Shown in pieces: positions 33,079 through 42,847 of a stretch of 64,000 nt of DNA. A program made the position numbers and the translations under genes. Source of the stretch: Streptomyces sp. SAT1 (GTDB taxonomy: Bacteria > Actinomycetota > Actinomycetes > Streptomycetales > Streptomycetaceae). Every line of letters begins with the position of its first letter. Positions within the stretch are counted from its first letter, which is position 1. Location: the NCBI RefSeq assembly GCF_001654495.1, contig NZ_CP015849.1, positions 4,315,501-4,379,500 on the forward strand. The letters are read 5' to 3'. The notes under the pieces were generated by a model. It saw only the letters and a program-made list of their open reading frames with translations, made no database searches and was not told the DNA's origin.

Positions 33079-34068
33079 TCACAGCTTGCGCAGCCGCAGC
33101 CGCTGCACCTTGTGGTCGGGGCCCTTGCGCACGACGAGCGTGGCCCGGCCGCGGGTGGGCGCGATGTTCTCCACCAGGTTCGGCCGGTTGATGGTCCGCC
33201 ACATGGTGCGGGCGTAGTCGAGGGCCTCGTCCTCGGACACCTGGGTGTACTTGCGGAAGTACGAGGAGGGGTCCTGGAAGGCGGTGTCGCGCAGCTTGCG
33301 GAACCGGTTCAGGTACCAGCGCTCGATGTCCTCGGTGCGCGCGTCGACGTACACGCTGAAGTCGAAGTAGTCGGCGAGCCCGACCCGGGTGCGGCCGTCC
33401 TGCCCCGGCAGCGCGGGCTGGAGGACGTTCAGGCCCTCCACGATCAGGATGTCCGGGCGGCGGACGGTCAGCTTCTCGCCGGGCACGATGTCGTAGATCA
33501 GGTGCGAGTAGACGGGCGCGGTCACCTCCGCCTTGCCCGCCTTCACATCGGCGACGAACCGGGTGAGCGCCCGGCGGTCGTACGACTCCGGGAACCCCTT
33601 GTGGGACATCAGGCCGCGCGCCTGGAGCTCCCGCGTCGGCAGCAGAAACCCGTCCGTGGTCACCCGCTCCACCCGCGGGTGCTCGGGCCAGCGCGACAGC
33701 AGCGCCTGGAGCAGCCGGGCCACGGTCGACTTGCCGACCGCGACCGAGCCCGCCACCCCTATGACGAACGGCGTCCCGGACTGCGAGCCCTGCTCGCCGA
33801 GGAACGTGTTCAGCGCGCCGCGCAGCCCGTCGGTCGCGCCGACGTAGAGGTTGAGCAGCCGGGACAGCGGCAGGTACACGTCCCGCACCTCGTCCAGGTC
33901 GATGACGTCCCCGAGCCCGCGCACCCGCTCCACCTCCTCGGCGGTGAGCGGCAGCGGCGTCTTGTCACGCAGCGCGCTCCACTCGTCACGAGTGAGGTCG
34001 ACATAGGGAGTCGCCTCCGGCCTTGACCGGTGGGCGCTCCGCGGCATCGAGGGCACCGGAGAGATCAC
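33079..34068 (-). CDS. coaA: Pantothenate kinase, type I
   Basis: A 329-aa enzyme that phosphorylates pantothenate, the first step of CoA synthesis. The P-loop is GVAGSVAVGKST, and type I motifs include TTDGFLLPTRELQARGLM and YSHLIYDIVPGEKL, then RPDILIVEGLNVLQP. The start is GTG at 34068 (MISPVPSMPRS). An ATG at 34047 is an alternative. CoA feeds acyl-carrier-protein modification by the nearby AcpS. Confidence 0.94.
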   Translation of the reverse strand: MISPVPSMPRSAHRSRPEATPYVDLTRDEWSALRDKTPLPLTAEEVERVRGLGDVIDLDEVRDVYLPLSRLLNLYVGATDGLRGALNTFLGEQGSQSGTPFVIGVAGSVAVGKSTVARLLQALLSRWPEHPRVERVTTDGFLLPTRELQARGLMSHKGFPESYDRRALTRFVADVKAGKAEVTAPVYSHLIYDIVPGEKLTVRRPDILIVEGLNVLQPALPGQDGRTRVGLADYFDFSVYVDARTEDIERWYLNRFRKLRDTAFQDPSSYFRKYTQVSEDEALDYARTMWRTINRPNLVENIAPTRGRATLVVRKGPDHKVQRLRLRKL

Positions 34069-34217
34069 AGTCCATTGTTAACGGAGTCCGGACGCGGCGG
34101 GGGGTGGGGTCGGTCACGTGGCGGCGGCCGCGCGAGGTTCGTACCCCCGTGGGAATTTCCGAATTCGGGCAGGCGGCGGCCGGTTTCGAAGGGTGACGGG
34201 CCGTAAGGTGCGGAGGC

Positions 34218-36065
34218 ATGTGCGGAATCGTGGGATATGTGGGTGTGCAGTCGGCGCTCGACGTGGTGATGGCGGGGCTGCGGCGGCTGGAGTACCGGGG
34301 GTACGACTCGGCGGGGGTGGCGGTGCTCGCGGACGGCGGGCTCGCGGCGGCCAAACGGGCCGGGAAGCTGGTCAATCTGGAGAAGGAGCTGGTGGAACGG
34401 CCGCTGCCGACCGGGTCCACCGGCATCGGGCACACCCGGTGGGCGACCCACGGCGGGCCCACCGACGCCAACGCGCACCCGCACCTCGACAACGCCGGGC
34501 GCGTCGCGGTCGTGCACAACGGGATCATCGAGAACTTCGCGCTGCTGCGCGCCGAACTCGCCGAGCGCGGTCACGGCCTGGCCTCCGAGACGGACACCGA
34601 GGTCGTCGCGCATCTGCTCGCCGAGGCGTTCTCCTCGTGCGCGGATCTCGCCGAGGCCATGCGGCAGGTGTGCCGGCGCCTCGAAGGGGCGTTCACGCTG
34701 GTGGCCGTGCACGCCGACGCGCCCGGTGTGGTCGTCGGCGCCCGCCGCAACTCGCCGCTGGTCGTGGGGGTCGGGGAGGGCGAGGCGTTCCTCGCCTCCG
34801 ATGTCGCCGCGTTCATCGCGCACACCCGCTCCGCGATCGAACTCGGCCAGGACCAGGTCGTCGAACTGCGCCGGGACGGCGTCACCGTCACCGGCTTCGA
34901 CGGACGGCCCGCCGAGGTCCGCTCCTACAACGTCGACTGGGACGCCGCCGCCGCCGAGAAGGGCGGCTACGACTACTTCATGCTCAAGGAGATCGCCGAG
35001 CAGCCCAAGGCGGTCGCCGACACCCTGCTCGGCCGGATCGACGCGGCCGGCTCGCTGACCCTGGACGAGGTGCGCATCGACGCCGCCGAGCTGCGCGAGA
35101 CGGACAAGGTCGTCATCGTCGCCTGCGGTACGGCCTTCCACGCGGGCCTGATCGCCAAGTACGCCATCGAGCACTGGACCCGCGTCCCCTGCGAGGTCGA
35201 GCTGGCCAGCGAGTTCCGCTACCGGGACCCCATTCTCGACGCCCGGACGCTGGTCGTGGCCATCTCCCAGTCCGGGGAGACCATGGACACCCTGATGGCG
35301 CTGCGGCACGCCCGCGAGCAGGGCGCCCGGGTGCTCGCCATCTGCAACACCAACGGCTCCACCATCCCGCGCGAGTCGGACGCGGTGCTCTACACCCACG
35401 CCGGGCCCGAGGTCGCCGTCGCCTCCACCAAGGCGTTCCTGACCCAGCTGGTCGCCTGCTACCTGGTCGCCCTCTATCTCGGCCAGGTGCGCGGCACCCA
35501 GTGGGGCGACGAGATCCGCGCCGTCATCCGCGACCTCTCGCGCATCGGCGGCGCCGTCGAACGCGTCCTGGAGACCATGGAGCCGGTGCGGGAACTCGCC
35601 CGCTCGCTGGCGGAGAAGAACACCGTGCTCTTCCTCGGGCGGCACGTCGGGTACCCGGTCGCCCTGGAGGGCGCGCTCAAGCTCAAGGAGCTCGCGTACA
35701 TGCACGCCGAGGGCTTCGCGGCCGGCGAGCTGAAGCACGGGCCGATCGCCCTCATCGACGAGGACCTGCCGGTCGTCGTGGTCGTCCCCTCGCCGCGCGG
35801 CCGGTCCCTGCTGCACGGCAAGATCGTCTCCAACATCCAGGAGATCCGCGCCCGGGGCGCCCGGACCATCGTGATCGCCGAGGAGGGCGACGAGGCGGTC
35901 GTCCCCTACGCCGACCACCTCATCCGCGTCCCGGCCACACCCACCCTGCTCCAGCCGCTGGTCGCCACGGTGCCCCTCCAGGTCTTCGCCTGCGAACTGG
36001 CCACCGCCCGGGGCAACGAGGTGGACCAGCCCCGCAACCTGGCGAAGTCGGTGACCGTGGAGTAG
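34218..36065 (+). CDS. glmS: Glutamine--fructose-6-phosphate aminotransferase
   Basis: A 615-aa enzyme that makes glucosamine-6-phosphate from fructose-6-phosphate and glutamine. The nucleophile is C2 (MCGIVGYVG), the N-terminal glutaminase domain includes GIGHTRWATHGGPTDANAHP, and two SIS domains follow (VACGTAFHAGLIAKYAIEHW; SQSGETMDTL). The C-terminus is AKSVTVE. It supplies the cell-wall precursor pathway with glmM. Confidence 0.96.
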   Translation: MCGIVGYVGVQSALDVVMAGLRRLEYRGYDSAGVAVLADGGLAAAKRAGKLVNLEKELVERPLPTGSTGIGHTRWATHGGPTDANAHPHLDNAGRVAVVHNGIIENFALLRAELAERGHGLASETDTEVVAHLLAEAFSSCADLAEAMRQVCRRLEGAFTLVAVHADAPGVVVGARRNSPLVVGVGEGEAFLASDVAAFIAHTRSAIELGQDQVVELRRDGVTVTGFDGRPAEVRSYNVDWDAAAAEKGGYDYFMLKEIAEQPKAVADTLLGRIDAAGSLTLDEVRIDAAELRETDKVVIVACGTAFHAGLIAKYAIEHWTRVPCEVELASEFRYRDPILDARTLVVAISQSGETMDTLMALRHAREQGARVLAICNTNGSTIPRESDAVLYTHAGPEVAVASTKAFLTQLVACYLVALYLGQVRGTQWGDEIRAVIRDLSRIGGAVERVLETMEPVRELARSLAEKNTVLFLGRHVGYPVALEGALKLKELAYMHAEGFAAGELKHGPIALIDEDLPVVVVVPSPRGRSLLHGKIVSNIQEIRARGARTIVIAEEGDEAVVPYADHLIRVPATPTLLQPLVATVPLQVFACELATARGNEVDQPRNLAKSVTVE

Positions 36066-36175
36066 CGGGAGCGGTGCGGGGACGCGACCGGGAAGGCGGT
36101 GCGCGGCGATGAGTTCCGGCGCCGTTGTCAGTCCTATGGGTGATAGTCGTACCGACCGACGAAAGGACCCCGCCA

Positions 36176-36391
36176 ATGACCGCCGCACCCGTCAAGGGCC
36201 CCGCCAGCTACTTCCCCTCCATCGAGAAGAAGTACGGCCGGCCGGTCGCCGAGTGGAAGGAACTGATCCGCTCCTCGCCGCCGGCCCGGCACATGGAACT
36301 GGTCGCCTGGCTCAAGACCGAGCACGGCCTCGGCCACGGCCACGCCAACGCCCTGGTGGCGCACACCCTGGCCGAGGACAGCGGCAAGTAG
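36176..36391 (+). CDS. DUF4287 domain protein
   Basis: A 71-aa protein (MTAAPVKGPASYFPSIEKKY; LVAWLKTEHGLGHGHANALV). This is the small DUF4287 helical domain of unknown function. The ATG at 36176 is preceded by GAAAGGA. It lies between glmS and acpS on the same strand, with a small cggggc/gccccg hairpin (36400-36414) after its stop. Confidence 0.85.
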   Translation: MTAAPVKGPASYFPSIEKKYGRPVAEWKELIRSSPPARHMELVAWLKTEHGLGHGHANALVAHTLAEDSGK

Positions 36392-36426
36392 GGCTCCGGC
36401 GGGGCGAAGCCCCGTAGGGTCCCTCC

Positions 36427-36798
36427 ATGAGCATCATCGGGGTCGGTATCGACGTGGCCGAGATCGACCGGTTCGCGGCGTCGCTGGAGCGGACGCCCGG
36501 ACTGGTCGCCCGCCTCTTCGTGGAACGGGAACTGCTGCTGCCCAGCGGCGAGCGCCGGGGCATGGCCTCGCTCGCCGCCCGGTTCGCCGCCAAGGAGGCC
36601 GTGGCCAAGGCGCTCGGCGCCCCCGCCGGGCTGCTGTGGACGGACGCGGAGGTGTACGTCGAGGACAGCGGGCGGCCCCGGCTGCGGGTGAAGGGCTCGG
36701 TGGCGGCGCGCGCCGCCGAACTCGGCGTACGGTCCTGGCACCTCTCGCTCAGCCATGACGCGGGCGTGGCCTCCGCCGTCGTCGTCGCGGAGGGGTAG
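36427..36798 (+). CDS. acpS: Holo-[acyl-carrier-protein] synthase
   Basis: A 123-aa 4'-phosphopantetheinyl transferase that activates acyl carrier proteins using CoA. Metal-binding residues lie in GVGIDVAEIDRF and FAAKEAVAKALG, and the C-terminal LSLSHDAGVASAVVVAE is typical. It precedes nnr and alr on the same strand, with a phosphatase gene on the opposite strand between. Confidence 0.94.
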   Translation: MSIIGVGIDVAEIDRFAASLERTPGLVARLFVERELLLPSGERRGMASLAARFAAKEAVAKALGAPAGLLWTDAEVYVEDSGRPRLRVKGSVAARAAELGVRSWHLSLSHDAGVASAVVVAEG

Positions 36799-36817
36799 CC
36801 GGCGCCGCGACGGCGCG

Positions 36818-38608
36818 TCAGCCTCCTTTCCCCTCCCGCGCGTCCGGGTCCACCACGCGGAACGCCAGCACCGTCGCGTCGTCCTCCGCGTGCGGGCCGG
36901 TGAGACCGTCGACCAGGTCCCGCACGAAGGCGTCGAGCGCGTCGCGCCCCGGCGGGACGCCGCCCGCCGCGCCCCGCGCGACGGCCCGCAGCAGCCGCGC
37001 GGAGTCCCGGTCGAGGTCGGAGCCGCGGCGCTCGATCAGGCCGTCCGAGTAGAGCAGCACCACGTCCCCGGGGCGCAGCGGCGTCTCCGCCGCCGTGTAC
37101 GTCTCCTCCGGCAGCACGCCCAGCGGCATGCCGGGGCCGCCCGGGGGCGGATCGAGCAGCCGGGGCTCGCCGTCGCGGACCAGGACCGGCACCGGGTGGC
37201 CCGCGCAGGTCCAGCGCAGCAGCCGGTGGTCGGGGTGGTAGCGGGCGATGACCGCGGTGGCGGTGGACTCCTCGCCGTCGTCGCAGGCGACCGCGTTGAG
37301 CCAGCCGGTGAGCCGTTCCACCCACTCGCCCGTGTACGCGAGACCGGCCAGCGCGTACCGCAGCTTCGCCATCAGCGTGACGGCGGCCAGGCCGTGGCCG
37401 CGGGCGTCGCCGAGCGCGACGAGCAGCTTGCCCGAGGGCAGTACACGGGTCTTGTACCAGTCGCCGCCGACCCGTGCGGCGCGCGCCTCGGGCCGGTAGA
37501 CGGCCACCGCCTCCACGCCGTGCCGGGCCAGTTCCGCCGGGAAGCCGGGCAGGACGGCGTCGCGGAGCCGTTCGGCCACCTCGGCGACGGTGTCCGCGCG
37601 TTCCCGCTGGACCTGGGCCTCCCGGGTCGCCCGCTCGGCCAGCGCGTGGCTGCGCCGGTCGGAGGTGGCGTCGTGCAGCACCGCGCGCACCGCCCACACC
37701 GGCCCCGAGGTGAGCCGTACCGGCTCGGCGACGAGATGGACGATCCGGTCGTCGGGACCGGTCAGGCGCAGGTCGCACTCCGCCACCGGCGCGCTCAGCA
37801 GGATGTCGTGGACGGCCCGGTACAGCGCGTCCAGGCTCCGCGGTGTCAGCCGCCGCCCCAGCTCCAGCAGGCCGGGCGGCGGCTCGCCGTCGGGCGCCCC
37901 GAGGACGTGCCCGAACCCGGAGGACACCTCGACGGCGCCGTCGCCCAGGCTCCACTCGGCCCAGCAGACCCCCACCAGGCGCTGCGCCTCCTGCGCCATC
38001 AGGGACTCGTGGCCGCGTTCCCAGCTGACCAGCAGCAGATCGTCCGCAGGCGTCACCCGCACCTCGCTGCTGACCCGGACGGTGAGCCCGTCCGGGCCCG
38101 GCAGCGGCCACTCGGCGGCCTCCGGGCCCTGCGGCCGGCCGGTGCGGCAGACCTCGTCGAGCAGCCGGGGCACGGCGGTGCCGGCCAGGGTGGGGAAGCG
38201 CTCGAACAGCGGTACCGGGCCGGACCAGGGCGCCAGCCCGCCGGGCGGCAGGATCCGGGCGGCGTACTCGCGGGCGGCCCGGTTCTGGCCCACGTAGAGG
38301 AACCGGTCGTGCGGGTTCAGCGCGCCGGGCAGCGGGCGGATCACCGTGACCGGGACCGGCAGCGAGTCGAGCAGGGTCCGCACGGCCTCGCCCACCGGCG
38401 CGGCGGCGGGGCGGGGGAGCGCGCCCGTGCCGGTGCCGCCGCCCTGGTCCCGCCCGGCGGCCCCGCACGCGCTCACATGCCTGCCGATCCGGAAGCGCTG
38501 CTCGGCCAGGAGCAGCTCCAGGGCCTGGAGGCGCTGCCGGCGCGCCGCGTCGTCACCGGGCGCCGCCCATGGGGGCGAGGCGCCGGAACCCGCCGGGTCC
38601 TCGGCCAT
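36818..38608 (-). CDS. SpoIIE-type PP2C phosphatase with PAS-like sensor region
   Basis: A 596-aa cytoplasmic protein. The C-terminal part (from about residue 345) is a PP2C/SpoIIE phosphatase with AARVGGDWYKTRVLPSGKLL, ALGDARGHGLAAVTLMAKLR, VVLLYSDGLIERR and HAEDDATVLAFRV, which carry the metal-binding aspartates. The preceding region (from about residue 70) looks like one or two PAS/GAF-type sensor domains. Such proteins dephosphorylate anti-sigma-factor antagonists and can antagonise HATPase anti-sigma proteins like those in this window. A direct link is not shown. It converges on acpS. Confidence 0.85.
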   Translation of the reverse strand: MAEDPAGSGASPPWAAPGDDAARRQRLQALELLLAEQRFRIGRHVSACGAAGRDQGGGTGTGALPRPAAAPVGEAVRTLLDSLPVPVTVIRPLPGALNPHDRFLYVGQNRAAREYAARILPPGGLAPWSGPVPLFERFPTLAGTAVPRLLDEVCRTGRPQGPEAAEWPLPGPDGLTVRVSSEVRVTPADDLLLVSWERGHESLMAQEAQRLVGVCWAEWSLGDGAVEVSSGFGHVLGAPDGEPPPGLLELGRRLTPRSLDALYRAVHDILLSAPVAECDLRLTGPDDRIVHLVAEPVRLTSGPVWAVRAVLHDATSDRRSHALAERATREAQVQRERADTVAEVAERLRDAVLPGFPAELARHGVEAVAVYRPEARAARVGGDWYKTRVLPSGKLLVALGDARGHGLAAVTLMAKLRYALAGLAYTGEWVERLTGWLNAVACDDGEESTATAVIARYHPDHRLLRWTCAGHPVPVLVRDGEPRLLDPPPGGPGMPLGVLPEETYTAAETPLRPGDVVLLYSDGLIERRGSDLDRDSARLLRAVARGAAGGVPPGRDALDAFVRDLVDGLTGPHAEDDATVLAFRVVDPDAREGKGG

Positions 38609-38727
38609 GCGCCCGCCTCCCTCCGGGGTCCCGCCGCCGTGTCCGCCGGTGTGCGCCGCGTCGCGTCGTCACCGGGACCACCGGGTTCCCGTGCGGCACC
38701 GGACGTATGCGGGGCAGACTCGACGAC

Positions 38728-40182
38728 ATGCGTATCGCCCACAGCGTCGAGACGGTCAGAACAGCCGAGCGCGCCCTCGTGGCGCGGCTGCCCGAGGGGG
38801 CGCTCATGCAGCGCGCCGCCGCCGGGCTCGCCGCCGCCTGCGCGGACCTGCTCGGGCGGGTGTACGGCCGCCGGGTGGTGCTGCTGGTGGGCAGCGGCGA
38901 CAACGGCGGCGACGCGCTGTACGCGGGCGCCCGGCTGGCCCGCCGCGGCGCCGGGGTCACCGCGGTCGAACTCGCCCCCGGCCGCACCCATCCGGGCGGA
39001 CTCGCGGCCCTGCGGCGCGCGGGCGGCACGGTCACCCGCGCGGACGCGGGACCGGCCGCGGTCGACCGGGCCGACCTGGTCGTCGACGGGATCGTGGGCA
39101 TCGGCGGCAGGGGCGGGCTGCGCCCCGAGGCGGAACAGCTGGCCGGGCACGCGGCCCGCGCCCGTGCCGCCGTGGTCGCCGTCGACCTGCCCAGCGGGGT
39201 CGAGGCGGACAGCGGCGAGGTGCGCGGGGCGGCCGTCCGCGCCGACCTGACCGTCACCTTCGGCACGCACAAGCCGGGGCTGCTGGTCGACCCGGCCCGC
39301 GAGTACGCCGGTACGGTCCGGCTCGTCGACATCGGCCTGGGCGCCGAACTGCCCGCCGACCCCGAGCTGGAGGCGCTCCAGCACGCCGACGTGGCCGCGC
39401 TGCTGCCGCGCCCGGCCGCCGAGAGCGACAAGTACCGGCGGGGCGTGGTCGGGGTCGCCGCGGGCTCGGCCCGCTATCCGGGCGCGGCGGTGCTCGCGGT
39501 GTCGGGCGCGCTGCGCGGCGGGGCGGGCGCCGTACGGTACGTCGGCCCGGCCGGGGAGGCGGTGATCGCCCGGTTCCCGGAGACCCTGGTGTCCGACCGG
39601 GGGCCGCGCGAGGCGGGCCGGGTCCAGGCGTGGGTGGTGGGCCCGGGGGCCGGGGACGACGCGGCGACGGTGGCCGAGGTGCTGGCGTCACCGGTGCCCG
39701 TGCTGCTGGACGCGGACGGGCTGCGGCTGGCCGGCCGCGCCGCCGTACGGGACCGCGAGGCGCCCACCCTGATGACCCCACACGCGGGCGAGGCCGCCGC
39801 CCTGCTGGGGGTGGCGCGCGAGGAGGTCGAGGCGGCCCGGCTGTCCGCCGTGCGGGAGCTGGCCGCCGCCTACCGGGCGACCGTGCTGCTGAAGGGCTCG
39901 ACCACGCTCGTCGCCGGTCCGGACGGCGGTCCCGTCCGGGTCAACCCGACCGGCACCCCGTACCTCGCCACGGCCGGCAGCGGCGATGTGCTGTCCGGTC
40001 TCGCGGGCTCCCTGCTGGCGGCCGGGCTCTCCCCCCTGGACGCGGGCAGCGCGGGCGCCTACCTGCACGGACTCGCCGGCCGCTTCGCCTCGGCCGGCGC
40101 CCCCGCAGGCGCCCACGACGTCGCGGCCGCGATCCCGGACGCCTGGCGGGACGTACGGGACGTACCGGACGCACGGGGCTGA
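38728..40182 (+). CDS. nnr: Bifunctional NAD(P)H-hydrate epimerase/dehydratase
   Basis: A 484-aa repair enzyme for hydrated NAD(P)H. The N-terminal YjeF domain (epimerase) has LLVGSGDNGGDALYAGARLA, and the C-terminal YjeF/carbohydrate-kinase-like domain (ADP-dependent dehydratase) has TLMTPHAGEAAALLG and YLATAGSGDVLSGLAGSLLA. I chose the ATG at 38728 (MRIAHSVETVRTAERA) over an earlier in-frame ORF start at 38569. The neighbour alr follows after 78 nt, a common actinobacterial order. Confidence 0.93.
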   Translation: MRIAHSVETVRTAERALVARLPEGALMQRAAAGLAAACADLLGRVYGRRVVLLVGSGDNGGDALYAGARLARRGAGVTAVELAPGRTHPGGLAALRRAGGTVTRADAGPAAVDRADLVVDGIVGIGGRGGLRPEAEQLAGHAARARAAVVAVDLPSGVEADSGEVRGAAVRADLTVTFGTHKPGLLVDPAREYAGTVRLVDIGLGAELPADPELEALQHADVAALLPRPAAESDKYRRGVVGVAAGSARYPGAAVLAVSGALRGGAGAVRYVGPAGEAVIARFPETLVSDRGPREAGRVQAWVVGPGAGDDAATVAEVLASPVPVLLDADGLRLAGRAAVRDREAPTLMTPHAGEAAALLGVAREEVEAARLSAVRELAAAYRATVLLKGSTTLVAGPDGGPVRVNPTGTPYLATAGSGDVLSGLAGSLLAAGLSPLDAGSAGAYLHGLAGRFASAGAPAGAHDVAAAIPDAWRDVRDVPDARG

Positions 40183-40260
40183 GGTGACCGCCCGCGGCCC
40201 GGACCCCCGGCCGCGGGACCTCCCGCCGCCCCGGAGGCCCTCTGAGAGACTGGGGGCGCG

Positions 40261-41457
40261 ATGAACGAGACAGCACACCCGCGGACGGCCCCGCTGCGCG
40301 CCCGCGCCGAGATCGATCTGGCCGCTCTGCGGGCCAACGTGCGGACCCTGCGCGAGCGGGCGCCCGGCGCCGCCCTGATGGCCGTGGTCAAGTCCGACGC
40401 GTACGGCCACGGCGCCGTGCCGTGCGCCCGCGCGGCCGTCGCCGCCGGTGCCACCTGGCTCGGCACCGCCACGCCCGAGGAGGCGCTGGCGCTGCGCGCG
40501 GCCGGGCTCCCGCCCGAGCAGGTCCGGGTGATGTGCTGGCTGTGGACGCCGGGCGGCCCGTGGCGGGAGGCGATCGAGGCCGACGTGGACATGTCGGTGA
40601 GCGGGCTGTGGGCCATGGCGGAGGTGCGGGAGGCCGCGCGCGCCGCCGGACGGCCCGCCCGGGTGCAGCTGAAGGCCGACACCGGGCTCGGCCGCAACGG
40701 CTGCCAGCCCGCCGACTGGCCCGCGCTCGTCGCCGAGGCCCTGCGCGCCGAGGCCGAGGGCCTGGTCCGGATCACCGGACTGTGGTCCCACTTCGCCTGC
40801 GCCGACGAGCCGGGGCACCCCTCGATCGCCGCGCAGCTCGACCGGTTCCGCGAGATGACCGCGTACGCCGAGGCGCGGGGCGTGCGCCCCGAGGTGCGGC
40901 ACATCGCCAACTCGCCCGCCACGCTCACCTTGCCGGAGACCCACTTCGACCTGGTCCGTACGGGCATCGCCGTCTACGGCCTCTCGCCCAGCCCCGAACT
41001 GGGCACCCCGGCCGACTTCGGGCTGCGCCCGGTGATGACCCTGTCCGCCTCCCTGGCCCTGGTGAAGCACGTGCCCGGCGGGCACGGCGTCAGCTACGGG
41101 CACCATTACGTCACCCCGGGCGAGACCACCCTCGGCCTGGTCCCCGTCGGCTACGCGGACGGCGTCCCGCGCCACGCCTCGGGCACCGGGCCGGTGCTGA
41201 TCGGCGGCAAGTGGCGCACGGTCGCCGGCCGTATCGCCATGGACCAGTTCGCCGTCGACCTGGGCGGCGACGAACCGGAGACCGGGTCCGAGGCCGTGCT
41301 GTTCGGGCCGGGCGACCGGGGCGAGCCCACCGCCGAGGACTGGGCGCAGGCCGCAGGCACCATCGCGTACGAGATCGTCACACGCATCGGAACACGCGTC
41401 CCCCGCGTCCATCTCCACGAGACCCGCCCCCGAGGGGCGGCGGGCGAGCAGGAGTAG
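40261..41457 (+). CDS. alr: Alanine racemase
   Basis: A 398-aa PLP enzyme that makes D-alanine for peptidoglycan. The PLP lysine is K44 in AVVKSDAYGHG, and the second catalytic residue, a tyrosine, lies in the C-terminal half in HGVSYGHHYVTPGE. It precedes the alpha/beta hydrolase and tsaE in what may be one unit. Confidence 0.96.
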   Translation: MNETAHPRTAPLRARAEIDLAALRANVRTLRERAPGAALMAVVKSDAYGHGAVPCARAAVAAGATWLGTATPEEALALRAAGLPPEQVRVMCWLWTPGGPWREAIEADVDMSVSGLWAMAEVREAARAAGRPARVQLKADTGLGRNGCQPADWPALVAEALRAEAEGLVRITGLWSHFACADEPGHPSIAAQLDRFREMTAYAEARGVRPEVRHIANSPATLTLPETHFDLVRTGIAVYGLSPSPELGTPADFGLRPVMTLSASLALVKHVPGGHGVSYGHHYVTPGETTLGLVPVGYADGVPRHASGTGPVLIGGKWRTVAGRIAMDQFAVDLGGDEPETGSEAVLFGPGDRGEPTAEDWAQAAGTIAYEIVTRIGTRVPRVHLHETRPRGAAGEQE

Positions 41458-41569
41458 CGGCCGGAGGGGCGCGGTCCGGCCGGGGCGCCCAGGACACCCC
41501 GGCGGGACGGCCCCGGACGAGCAGAACACGGCACGGCACACGCCGGACCGTCACACGGAGGAGCGGTAC

Positions 41570-42847
41570 GTGAGCGAGAGCAGTGCGGCTGCCGGCGCCT
41601 CGGGGGCGTTCGGCGGCTGGCGCAGGGCGACCGGTATCGCGGGCGCCGCGATAGGCGTGGTGGCGGCGGGCGCCGCCGCCACCGTCGCCGTCGAACGGAT
41701 GACCGTGGGCCGGAACATGCGCAGGAAGGCCCGGCTCGCCCTGGACTCGGCGGGGCCGTACGGATCGCTGCGCGGCACCCCGGGACGGGCGTACGCCGAC
41801 GACGGCACCGAGCTGTACTACGAGATCGACGAGATCGCCGAGGCCGACAAGGCCGACAAGGCCGACGAGACCGACGACCTCGACCCGGCCGCCGAGGCGC
41901 TCTCCGAGCGCCGCCGCCGGCTCTTCGGGCTGAAGGCCCCCGCGCCCGTGACCGTCGTCTTCAGCCACGGCTACTGCCTCGGCCAGGACTCCTGGCACTT
42001 CCAGCGTGCCGCGCTGCGCGGGGTGGTCAGGTCCGTGTACTGGGACCAGCGCAGCCACGGCCGGTCCGGGCGGGGCGTGGCCCAGAGCCGGGACGGCGTG
42101 CCGCTCACCATCGACCAGCTGGGCCGCGATCTGAAGGCCGTCCTCGACGCCGCCGCGCCCGAGGGCCCGGTCGTGCTGGTCGGGCACTCCATGGGCGGGA
42201 TGACCGTGATGGCCCTGGCCGCCCAGTACCCGGAGCTGATCAGGGACCGGGTCGTCGCCACCGCCTTCGTGGGCACCTCCTCGGGGCGGCTGGGCGAGGT
42301 CAACTTCGGGCTGCCGCTGGCCGGGGTCAACGCGGTGCGGCGGGTGCTGCCCGGTGTGCTCAAGGCGCTCGGGCAGCGCGCGGAGCTGGTGGAGCGGGGG
42401 CGGCGGGCCACCGCCGACCTGTTCGCCGGGGTCATCAAGCGGTACTCCTTCGCCGGGCGGGACATCGACCCGGCCGTCGCCCGGTTCGCCGAGCGGATGA
42501 TCGAGAGCACCCCCATCGACGTGGTCGCCGAGTTCTACCCGGCCTTCACCGACCACGACAAGACCGAGGCGCTGGCCCTCTTCGCCCGGCGGCCGGTGCT
42601 CGTGCTGGCCGGGGTGCAGGACCTGGTCACGCCCAGCGAGCACAGCGAGGCCATCGCGGATCTGCTGCCCGACGCCGAGCTGGTGCTGGTGCCGGACGCC
42701 GGGCACCTGGTGATGCTGGAGCACCCGGAGGTCGTCACCGACCGGCTCGCCGACCTGCTGACCCGGGCGGGCGCGGTCCCGGCAGGCGCTACCGTGGGTG
42801 AACATGGAAAGGCCAGCAATGCCAGCAGCACCGCACAGCGCGGCTGA
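41570..42847 (+). CDS. Alpha/beta hydrolase with an N-terminal membrane segment
   Basis: A 425-aa protein. A membrane segment or signal anchor is at about residues 20-42 (TGIAGAAIGVVAAGAAATVA). After an acidic linker with repeated ADK (EADKADKADETDD, about 91-103), the hydrolase domain has the nucleophile S207 in VGHSMGGMTV, an acid in LAGVQDLVTPSEHS and a histidine in PDAGHLVMLEHPE. The start is GTG after GGAGG. The substrate is unknown. It overlaps tsaE and has a conserved position between alr and tsaE in Streptomyces. Confidence 0.85.
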   Translation: MSESSAAAGASGAFGGWRRATGIAGAAIGVVAAGAAATVAVERMTVGRNMRRKARLALDSAGPYGSLRGTPGRAYADDGTELYYEIDEIAEADKADKADETDDLDPAAEALSERRRRLFGLKAPAPVTVVFSHGYCLGQDSWHFQRAALRGVVRSVYWDQRSHGRSGRGVAQSRDGVPLTIDQLGRDLKAVLDAAAPEGPVVLVGHSMGGMTVMALAAQYPELIRDRVVATAFVGTSSGRLGEVNFGLPLAGVNAVRRVLPGVLKALGQRAELVERGRRATADLFAGVIKRYSFAGRDIDPAVARFAERMIESTPIDVVAEFYPAFTDHDKTEALALFARRPVLVLAGVQDLVTPSEHSEAIADLLPDAELVLVPDAGHLVMLEHPEVVTDRLADLLTRAGAVPAGATVGEHGKASNASSTAQRG